The position numbers were made by a program, and so were the translations under genes. A stretch of DNA of 64,000 nucleotides, taken from contig CM019067.1 in assembly GCA_009667805.1 (NCBI GenBank), positions 69,086,997 to 69,150,996 of the forward strand, read 5' to 3'. Numbering within the stretch: position 1 is the stretch's first letter; each line of letters begins with the position of its first letter. The notes under the pieces were generated by a model. It saw only the letters and a list, made by a program, of their open reading frames with translations. It searched no databases and had not been told where the DNA came from. Source of the DNA: Leptobrachium leishanense (taxonomy: Eukaryota > Chordata > Amphibia > Anura > Megophryidae). Below are positions 55,600 through 64,000 of the stretch, piece after piece.

Positions 55600-55733
55600 T
55601 GCCGCACAGTTTAACGTCCGTTGTAGCATAGAATCATGAGCAATAGAGACCCATACCGTGTCTTCCGTCAGAACGTCCGTCCGTTGTGCACGCACGCACA
55701 GTGCGCTCTGACGGCATTCGTCTGACATTAGCC
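55600..55733. mobile_element. GTCAGACGAACGC-family MITE fragment
   Basis: 'tttaacgtccgttgtagcat', 'gtgcgctctgacggcattcg' and the end 'tctgacattagcc' match the reverse strand of 37684-38154. The left half is missing. Confidence 0.65.
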
Positions 55734-55823
55734 TTAATTGTGTTCTGTAATCCTCGATATGGAGAGTGCGTCTTGTGCTGGGGGACTATGTGGGATACGA
55801 ATACATGCTTTTCCCTCGATTAA

Positions 55824-56281
55824 GGCTAGAGTCAGACGAACGCAGTCAGAGCGCACTCTGCGTGCGTGCACAACGAACGGACGTTCTGACGGAAGATACT
55901 CTAGACACCACACGGTCCGTTTTTTATTACGGATGTAGAAAAAAAGAGAAATATGGGAAACAAAATGAATATGAAAAAGGCTATGAAAAGGCATTTTGTG
56001 CATCAAGGTGCTGGACGTCGCAAATGCGCTGCGTCTGACGTCTCCTCATCTCACACACAGAACGCTACGCGGACGTGGTGGACGTGGCGCACTCTGCGTG
56101 TCCGTGTTAGCGGTTTTACGTTCTTGCCTAACTTGCGTCAGTTTGCCTCGTGCGTTGTGTGTGCGCAGTTCGGTGCACACATACTTAGTGCGTGGGTCTC
56201 TCTTGCTCATGATTCAATGCTACGACGGACGTTAACCTGTGCGGCAACACGTACGCGATCACTGTTCATCTGACACTGGCC
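55824..56281. mobile_element. GTCAGACGAACGC-family MITE with TAA duplication
   Basis: Ends GGCTAGAGTCAGACGAACGC and ATCTGACACTGGCC. The 3-bp duplication TAA is at 55821-55823 and 56282-56284. This is PIF/Harbinger-like by target duplication, with no coding capacity. Confidence 0.8.
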
Positions 56282-56284
56282 TAA

Positions 56285-56708
56285 ATATTAGCACTAAGAG
56301 GATGATGCGTATAAATGTCAAAATAAACATTAAATTGAGCAACAAGTTTGTCAAAACATCACGGAATTAAGGATGCGAACAAGAAAAGCATGTCCTACCC
56401 AGAATTCCTTTCTGCATACGGGAATTGCAGAAAATGAGCTCAGTAGGCAAACAAGGTTCCTGATTGGCTCAGGCGTGTAAATGTTTTTCGCTGTCACTTC
56501 TATTCTCTCTCTCTATAATATAAATGTAGTATCTGTATAAGTAATACATTGTGAATATACTTATATTGAGGCGCTGCAGACACAGTTGCTGCCGGATAAA
56601 TGATGGTAGTAATGTAGTCCCCAGTGTTGGATGATGGGACTGTGCTTCAGCTTAAACAGAATAGGAAAGTCTACAAAAGGATAGTGTAGTATATCTAAAA
56701 GCAACATG

Positions 56709-56743
<35 letters not shown>

Positions 56744-56835
56744 TTTGTATCTTCTTATCAATTTTTCTTATGTTTGAAACTTTTTTAAAATGTACATTTT
56801 TGTCACGTTTTACAAGCACAAAAAAGCAACTCTTA
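56285..56835. other. Intronic spacer with (TA)n
   Basis: A segment at 56390-56470 ('cctacccagaattcc') resembles 11522-11560 and 12365-12420, a small dispersed repeat. A (TA)n tract lies at 56715-56742. No gene. Confidence 0.45.
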
Positions 56836-57512
56836 GGCTCGGGTCAGACGAGCGCAGTGATCACGTCCGTGTTGCCGTACATTTTAACGTCCGTGGCAGC
56901 ATACAATTATGATCAATAGAGACCCACACACGAAGTACGTCCGCACAGAAGTGCAGACGCACAACGGACGCGGCAAACGGACGCAAATTAGGCAAGAACG
57001 TAAATCCGCTAGAATTGTATGTTTGACGTACAAAATGTTTTTCATATTTATTTTCCTTTCTACATCAGTCAAAAAAAACGTCAGTCACAAAAACGTACTG
57101 TGTGGCCACTACCTTGTCATCAGTCAGAAAGCACGTCCTTTGTGCACGGACGCACAGTCCGCACAGAATGCGCTCGCCTGACCCTAGCCTAAGTGCGCTC
57201 GTCTGACACCAGCCTTAATATGTGCGCCTGTACTGATGTGCCTCCCAGTGTCCGTTGCAGGGTTGTTGTGACGCTGCGACATGCTGTTGCACATGCACAA
57301 CAGTGGCCGTGCTGCAAGCCTTCCCGTCGAAGCGCTGCGATGTGCATTCGATGGGGCTGCAAAGCACAATCCCCCATAGGAGGATCGAGCCTTGCAGCGC
57401 TGAGCACATAACTGCACTCAGCGAGGTGGCCAGATGGGCGTCAGAGTGGAAGGAACATCCCCTGTCACGGACGCTCCTTCCGTTTTGCAAAATGCTCGTC
57501 TGACAGGAGCTT
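56836..57512. mobile_element. Tandem pair of palindromic MITEs
   Basis: 56836-57190 begins GGCTCGGGTCAGACGAGCG and ends CGCTCGCCTGACCCTAGCC. It is followed at once by a second unit, 'gtgcgctcgtctgacaccag', ending near 57512 with 'gctcgtctgacaggagc'. The second has a different interior ('gctgcgatgtgcattcg'), so it is a relative and not a duplicate. Confidence 0.7.
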
Positions 57513-57675
57513 TATCTGTATCCTAATGAAGGTTTTCCCACTATGATGGCAGACTTTCTGCTCACCTGGCAGAGTCCAAAACCTTAGAACACCGTGCCAT
57601 CCTGTGCCGCCTACCTTTTGTCTCGAAAAGCAAGTCTCCGAATCTAGTAGTGTCCTGTCCGCATCCTCCGCCTAA

Positions 57676-57875
57676 GGGAGGCGGCACACGAGCGTACGGT
57701 TTCTGCGTCCGTTTAGCTTTTTCACGTCGATGTCATTTTTGCATCCGTGGCTTTATGCGTTGCCCGTCCGGGAGCAAGTGCGCAGGTGCTTCGTGTGGTG
57801 GGTTTAATTTACTCCTTTATAAAGCTACGATCGACGTCAAACGGACGCAAAACGTTTGCTCGTGTGCCGCCTCCC
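57676..57875. mobile_element. Palindromic MITE with exact TAA duplication
   Basis: The 200-bp element has ends GGGAGGCGGCACACGAGCG and CTCGTGTGCCGCCTCCC. TAA is at 57673-57675 and 57876-57878. Related to 31527-31788. Confidence 0.85.
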
Positions 57876-57878
57876 TAA

Positions 57879-60129
57879 AGGAGTGTTTTAACTTTTTACA
57901 GGGAAACCCATTGAAAAAATGATTTAATATAACGGACATGCGCACAATTTTTTTTCTACCGAAAGTTGAATTCACCCCTTGCATCGTACACATCATGAGC
58001 ACGTCATAACAGGTTTTTTATTTATTTTTTTACCCCAAACTGGCTTTAGAAAGGGGGGATACAGGTTTGCTCACACTCCCAAAGCAGACCCTGCGCTCAC
58101 TGTGTCATTCTTCTTCTCGCCTGTATGTTTGTGATGAGAGTTGCTGCAAAAAAAACTGAACCTAAACCATCTGGCATTAATCAAAGAATCTTCCATTTCT
58201 TAAAAAAAACGGCAATATTAAAAGATCTCGATGGTTTTGGTCACCCACGTTTTTTCAGCTGTTACCCTTGACTACATTGGAAAATGAGCAATTCCTGCTC
58301 CCTTCAGCCGCGCCAGGGGAAACCTGCTCCCGAAATGCGTCTGCCTTGTTATTCTTTCCGCAGTCACACATGTCCCGCGGCTGCTCGGGGTAATAAATTG
58401 GGATGCCTGCTCCGTGCCGTTTCAATGTTGCTCTATTACCGAAAATAGCTGGAGCCCTATGTGTGTGACCAGGAGGGTCCCGCACCTGTATATTCCAGTA
58501 CAGTACAGGGTGCAGGAACAGCCAGCTCCTTGTTCCTGGTAACCGGAGAAGACGGCTCCAGAGGAAACAAACACTCCTCTGAGTAACTGATAGCCCGCCT
58601 GACTGATTTTTATTGTCGCCGCGAGTAAAATAGCCGTAGTTTACAGCTGATTTTGTATTTGGGACACGTGGAGCGTTCCCGTTTAACGTTTGTTGGTCTC
58701 CTAGGCTCGACAAGAATGCTCTTTACGCAGGAACAAGCCACGGCTCGTAACTCCACGTCAATACGTCTTCCACCGCGTCACGCTCTTTACATATGTGTTT
58801 GCATCATTGTATATTCTTTATACGCAGAGTATCACTGGCGGGGGGGGGGACAGACAATTCCTGAAAAATGGAATGATTTAGGGGCGTAGTATTGACGAAA
58901 ACCGACGCGTTTATAGATATTTAAACGGCTTTTCTGTATCGTGAAAATAAATAAAGGGGGAGGCATTTAAAACTTTTTATTTTCCTCTGATGATGCATAA
59001 TTCGGGATGGTGGGGGGGTTCTGCAATAAAGTGACTCGCAGTATATTTTTATATATTATTTTTTTTGCGCTTTCTAGCTGGTATCCCATTAGATACCATA
59101 TTATTGATTCAGATCATGCCCTCCTATAGTAATAAAAAAAGAATTCTGTCCCAGTCTCGATAAAGTTTACACTTTTTGCATATTCTTGTTAGTAGGTTTT
59201 TTTTTTATTTCATATATTATTTTTTTCTATCACTGCAGCCAGAGTTCATATTGGATTTGGATAGCCGAGGCGAAGGATCATGTGTTTGATTAAATAAAAA
59301 TAGGTTTAGGGGTGTAATGCTAGGAGTTTTTGGCTTGTTTTTGCACGGTCTCTGCCGTTGGGGACTGTGTGTTCTGTGCACAGAATGCTTACACAAGTCA
59401 GACTTCCTGGTTTCTTACCAGATATTATCTGTAGCCAGTTGTTTTAGCGCATGGAGCCCCCTGAGAGGCGCCTTTCGCCAGCAGCATTTTCCCACCGCTA
59501 GATTAAAGCATTCGAGAGGCTTTCCCGGAATCCTGGGGCGGGAGGTCGCTCACCGCTGGAATCCAACTCCCATCACGCTGCATTTTCATACCAGCAAGCT
59601 TCTCCTCCGCTCACAATGCACAGTAATTTAATGTTTAATAGGTTGTTTTTTTTTTGTTTGTATGGTTTTAAATAATTTTTCCACCGCACACTCTGTTGCA
59701 ATCTGAAGTATTGTTTTTTTTCCCTCCTCTGGGGGATTTTTTTCTCTTCTATTTTCCGTCCTGTTGTCAAAATATAATTCATGGCAGACGTGGCGAGCTC
59801 ACACGAGTGTCGTGACGAAAGCCAGTTGTTTTTTGGAGCGGTAATTGGTACCTAATTTTTAACATGTGCTCCCGTTTCGAGACATGGGTTTCCGGCTGAT
59901 ACATGCGATTCATCAAGTGGTCTATTGGCAAATTCTGTGGATTCATGCTAACGCTATCCGCTGCACTGGCTGCCATCTTCAGATACATTTGGCCAGTGAT
60001 GCGAGATCTGAGATATACAAGAAGTGTCCGAATAAATGGGCATTCACGATCCTTCTTAGATTTCACCTTTGTCCTGAGCATAATGACAGATATTAAAATA
60101 TCACCTTTTATTTGTCCTTTTTTATGCTT
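57879..60129. other. Presumed intron, no gene recognised
   Basis: Open frames of about 100-150 codons (for example 58255-58713 minus, 59779-60207 minus) were read and show no domain, signal or splice arrangement I recognise. Several T-rich tracts occur. This is one of the longest stretches without obvious transposon ends, so conserved noncoding sequence is possible. Confidence 0.4.
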
Positions 60130-60550
60130 GGCCCATGTGCTCCCCGCCGATGGGGAGAGGCTGGGACCCGGTCGGGTCTCCGCCGATGGGGAGAGAGGCT
60201 GGGACACGGGCGGGTCCCCGCCGATGGGGAGAGGCTGGGACCCGATCGGGTCCCCGCCGATGGGGAGAGGCTGGGACCCGATCGGGTCCCCGCCGATGGG
60301 GAGAGAGGCTGGGACACGGGCGGGTCCCCGCCGATGGGGAGAGAGGCTGGGACACGGGCGGGTCCCCGCCGATGGGGAGAGGCTGGGACCCGGGCGGGTC
60401 CCCGCCGATGGGGAGAGGCTGGGACCCGGGCGGGTCCCCGCCGATGGGGAGAGGCTGGGACCCGGGCGGGTCCTCGCCGATGGGGAGAGGCTGGGACCCG
60501 GGCGGGTCCTCGTCGATGGGGAGAGAGGCTGGGACCCGGGCGGGAAAGTT
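60130..60550 (+). repeat. GC-rich 36/38-bp minisatellite, about 11 units
   Basis: The unit starts CCGATGGGGAGAGGCTGGGA and continues CCCGGGCGGGTCCCCG (36 bp). Some units carry an extra GA (GAGAGAGG, 38 bp), and others read GACCCGATCGGG or GACACGGGCGGG. Frames stay open on both strands (RWGEAGTRAGP type) but are repeat artefacts. Each unit contains several G runs and CpGs. Confidence 0.95.
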
Positions 60551-60684
60551 GTCTGCAGCCTCTTTTTTGATAACTGCGAAAATATAAAACCTAGTTGTAA
60601 GGCAACTTGAAGAGCCGCGGGAGAGAATCCGTGATACCAGCGCCAGAGGAAGCGAGGTGGCAGTGGAGGGAGCAGAGCCGCATA

Positions 60685-60958
60685 AGGCTGTGGTCACACC
60701 AGCGTTCTTTGAGCAGAATGGAACTTCTGTGAGAGTGGACGTTCCTTCCACTCTGACGACGTTTAGTGTGCTCCTATGGAGGATCGCGCTTTGTAGCCCC
60801 ATCTGCGTCCGTTGTAACTTTTTGACGGGGAGGCTGAAATCACGTCTGGTGGCAGTACACGCCATTCATGCGCACACATGCTACACGCAGGGAAGTGTGG
60901 TCACACGGTCGCACTCAGTGCGTTCCTTCTCAAAGAACGCTCGTGTGACTGCAGCCTT
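60685..60958. mobile_element. Palindromic MITE (GGCTGTGGTCACACCAGCG)
   Basis: Ends GGCTGTGGTCACACCAGCG and CGCTCGTGTGACTGCAGCC, flanked by TAA on the left and TTA on the right. The interior 'aacttctgtgagagtggacg' matches 31527-31788. Confidence 0.75.
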
Positions 60959-61278
60959 AGCCGATGCTTCCTCTACTGCTGCCTCCTGTCACCGGCGGAG
61001 TGATTGCCAGACGTACACCACCAAAATAACCACCAACATAACAAGAAAAAATAAGACCTAGTGTGTTTTTTGGGCGCCAAAAAAAAAATAAGACAGTGTC
61101 TTATTTTCGGGTAAACACAGTGTTCCTCTAAAATCCCTTTCCCCCGATACATCCAACAACCTCAATGTCAATAAGAATACCTGTCTTTTTGCGTTTTGGA
61201 TAAGGGATGCTCTCGACCTGTATCACAGTCGACTCCAAGTTAAGATGAACGACCTTATTGTCTCATAGATAAGACTAA

Positions 61279-62183
61279 CAGGGTTATTCAAAGACCTCCG
61301 AATTGGGGCCAAAAGGTAACCGAATGCTGAAATTCTGTGTACGGTTACCTTTCCCGGCCATTCGGCTATCCAGAGAGCAGGCAGTTCACCAAATGTTGGC
61401 GAATTGCCTGCACATACGGTACCTGTTCGGTGCCTGTTCGAGTGCAGTGAAATCCCCATAGAGAAGCAATGCTTCGTCTATTCAGAGAACAAAAACCAGC
61501 AGTGAAAAGTTGCCGAATTTCCCTGCTTTTCGGTGGTTTAATTAAACAGGTTTATTCAGGCGAATCCCATAGGCGTCAATGATAAAAATATTGCATTAAA
61601 ACGGGCATATCTAATAAACCGTCGATTATAATATTCTGCAGTAAAAAGTCTCTTTTTATTTTTAGATTTTTTTTAGGATCTTTTAGGCATTTTTTGGGTG
61701 ATTTTTGCAAACATTTTTTTTCCTTTTTTTTTCTTTTAAATCGTTTTTCCTTTTTTCTGTAACAGTCCTTTTTATTATCATTTGTTGGATCTTATATGTA
61801 AATTTCAGACATTTTCTTTGCAAACAGCGTTTCACGTTTCAAACATTCACATGTACTGAGTTTTTTCTCACTCCATTCGTCTGCGGTGTCGGGTTTCTCT
61901 GGCGGCTGCTCTGCACTGCGATCGGCTCCTGCTCGGGTTTCTCCGGCGTGTTCGGCGGGGTTAATCCAGATGTTTTTGTGGGTTTCGCTGTGAGTTTGCC
62001 CTGGTTTTGCGGTGAGTGTTCGGCAGCTTTGCGGCGACTTTTCCCTGCATTACGGCGGCTCTGTGGTGCTTGCTGAATACACCTCAGGGTCGCCAAAATG
62101 GGATCGCCAAATCGTTCCGAATTGAAGCGAACGAAAAATCACCGAACGTGCGGTGACTTTTCGATTCTCTTTGAATAACCCTG
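61279..62183. mobile_element. CAGGGTTAT-family element, copy 2
   Basis: Ends CAGGGTTATTCAAAGACCTC and TCTCTTTGAATAACCCTG, with the duplication TAA at 61276-61278 and 62184-62186. The interior is collinear with 1136-1989 ('cattcggctatccagagagc', 'acgtgcggtgacttttcga'). No transposase. Confidence 0.85.
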
Positions 62184-62186
62184 TAA

Positions 62187-63174
62187 AGATTCACCTCCTA
62201 CAAGACGCAATGAAATAGAAACTGTATCTCTTTAATATTTAATCATATACCCGTTACAGTGGACGGGAAACAAGTGGAAGGGCTCTCTCTCAATAAAGCA
62301 TACAGGCGGCTTGAGGATCTTTTTTTCTTTCGGGCTTCTAATCCAGAGACGTGCGCAGACCACGGGAGCCGTGCCTCCTATTAGCCGGCGGTGGAAGTGA
62401 TTGGCATTCTGTTTCCATGTAGAGATTGAGGGGAAAATGAGCCTGAGCGCTTGTCAGTGAATGAATAACCTGAATCGGATGCATGACAAATTAAGAGCCC
62501 GGACTGAATGAAGGAGGTTTAGGTCATACGTGTGAATAAAAATTGCCCGGTTTGAATCATTGAATGAGCTCCCCACTAAATGAATGGATGAATGGCGATA
62601 TGTTTAGCTTTTAGCGGATCAGTAAGTGTCTGTGCGGCGTTATTAGAATTTCAAATCCAAAGGCACGGCCTGAATCAGGATCTCCTGCTGATGACTGCAA
62701 ATACAGTTGTATTCTCACACTTAATTCTATTGTCCCAGCTGGGAATATCAACAGCCGCTCCTAACATCTGTATCCTTCATCCACATGTGCCGGCTGACAT
62801 CTCGGTGTGTCTAAATAATCCATCTAGCGCTGGCGGTGAGGGGAGAATTCCACGTCATTTATATCCAATGTGACTTTGATTCCATGTTTATTCAGTGCTA
62901 CGTGCTAATTTATATTTTAAAAGACCTAAAAAAAATTCCTTGCAGCCCTCCCTGGTACTTTCTTTGGGACTTCATCTGTCTGGTTTTGTTCCTTGTTTGG
63001 TATCACCGGACGTTTGGCACCTTTTGGCGAAGTGTTACATGTTTGTTGCTGTTTCCTGATGTGATTTTTATTTAGCCTTTAATTGGGTAACCATTAGACT
63101 TTTTAATTTGTGGGGGGGGGGGGTTTGCCGCTTTAATCTCCTAGTTTTATTTCTTTTTATTCCTCATCAGATAA
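62187..63174. other. Presumed intron, no gene seen
   Basis: Normal-complexity sequence with a G-homopolymer near 63111-63122. No exon recognised. Confidence 0.35.
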
Positions 63175-64000
63175 CGCAAGCCTACCACCCGACTCCCTGA
63201 TACACCTCACTGCCTCAACCAGTCCGTCCCTCTCGCCTTGCAGTCCGTCCCTCTCGCCTTGCAGTCCGTCCCTCTCGCCTTGCAGTCCGTCCCTCTCGAA
63301 CTTGCAGTCCGTCCCTCTCGCCTTGCAGTCCGTCCCTCTCGCCTTGCAGTCCGTCCCTCTCGCCTTGCAGTCCGTCCCTCTCGCCTTGCAGTCCGTCCCT
63401 CTCGCCTTGCAGTCCGTCCCTCTCGCCTTGCAGTCCGTCCCTCTCGCCTTGCAGTCCGTCCCTCTCGCCTTGCAGTCCGTACCTCTCGCCTTGCAGTCCG
63501 TACCTCTCGCCTTGCAGTCCGTACCTCTCGCCTTGCAGTCCGTACCTCTCGCCTTGCAGTCCGTACCTCTCGCCTTGCAGTCCGTACCTCTCGCCTTGCA
63601 GTCCGTCCATCGCTCTTGCCTTGCAGTCCGTCCATCGCTCTTGCCTTGCAGTCCGTCCATCGCTCTTCCTTTGCAGTCCGTCCATCGCTCTTGCCTTGCA
63701 GTCCGTCCATCGCTCTTGCCTTGCAGTCCGTCCATCGCTCTTGCCTTGCAGTCCGTCCATCGCTCTTGCCTTGCAGTCCGTCCATCGCTCTTGCCTTGCA
63801 GTCCGTCCATCGCTCTTGCCTTGCAGTCCGTCCATCGCTCTTGCCTTGCAGTCCGTCCATCGCTCTTGCCTTGCAGTCCGTCCATCGCTCTTGCCTTGCA
63901 GTCCGTCCATCGCTCTTGACTTGCAGTCCGTCCATCGCTCTTGCCTTGCAGTCCGTCCATCGCTCTTGCCTTGCAGTCCGTCCATCGCTCTTGCCTTGCA
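63175..64000 (+). mobile_element. L2-like LINE 3' end with minisatellite, cut by window edge
   Basis: It starts 'caagcctaccacccgactcc', then 'tgatacacctcactgcc', as at 18600 and 30870. It then enters the array, and the 3' UTR lies beyond the window. Confidence 0.78.
63226..64000 (+). repeat. Minisatellite, 21-bp then 25-bp units
   Basis: About 18 units of CTCGCCTTGCAGTCCGTCCC plus T (21 bp, with a GTACCT block at 63478-63597) are followed from 63601 by about 16 units of GTCCGTCCATCGCTCTTGCC plus TTGCA (25 bp). One early unit reads CTCGAACTTGCAG. The abrupt change of period in mid-array suggests a 4-bp gain in one unit that was then amplified. Confidence 0.95.

Noticed and set aside
58255..58713. 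152-codon minus-strand frame
   Set aside because: No recognisable family and no supporting context; frames of this length are expected by chance in 64 kb.
59903..60865. Long frames across the GC-rich minisatellite on both strands
   Set aside because: Repeat artefact. The flanks of the frames show no recognisable domain or splice sites.
63157..63985. Long minus-strand frames (over 240 codons) of the TDCKARG / GLQGKSDGRT type
   Set aside because: Array artefact of 21- and 25-bp units inside a LINE 3' end.

Overview
The window looks like vertebrate genomic DNA, most likely from an anuran amphibian. The sequence shows spliced-gene structure, dense interspersed repeats and very little coding capacity. 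The repeat types are CR1 and L2-like LINEs, an L1-type ORF1, two or more hAT families, Tc1 elements, TTAA-flanked elements, and short palindromic elements with 3-bp duplications. A repeat core with 'atagcgccaacatattccgc' also recurs, which I associate with frog genomes. The frog assignment is an inference from repeat style, not a proof.

Only one host-gene piece can be supported: an internal exon at 11905-12086 (+) encoding the conserved centre of mitochondrial ribosomal protein MRPS28 (bS1m). No other exon of this gene was found. If the exon is functional, the window is intron 1 (at least 11.9 kb) followed by intron 2 (at least 51.9 kb), and nearly everything else is intronic repeat.

Layout: 1-11.9 kb holds a 3-bp-TSD inverted-repeat element and a reverse-strand CR1 LINE (2.1-7.3 kb). 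The CR1 is split by a hAT element, which is itself split by a nearly intact Tc1 (three levels of nesting). 12-20.4 kb holds two TTAA elements, a Tc1 remnant, an L2-like LINE 3' end carrying a 21-bp minisatellite, and a 316-bp near-perfect inverted repeat. 21.6-31.8 kb holds hAT copy 2, an ORF1-only L1-type retroelement with clean target-site duplications, and a longer L2-like 3' end. 32.1-36.9 kb is one hAT element swollen by a >4 kb G-rich 29-bp satellite with an assembly gap. 37.7-50.2 kb holds hAT copy 3 with its own 21-bp minisatellite, other minisatellites and nested TTAA elements. 53.8-58 kb holds a DD38E Tc1 remnant abutting a LINE reverse transcriptase, then a cluster of palindromic elements. 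60-64 kb holds a GC-rich minisatellite, the second 3-bp-TSD element and a third L2-like 3' end whose minisatellite runs off the window edge.

The recurring theme is transposable elements acting as cradles of tandem repeats. Two hAT families and one LINE 3' end, apparently unrelated, each carry an internal array whose copy number differs between insertions. Many long open frames here are artefacts of these arrays and are not genes.
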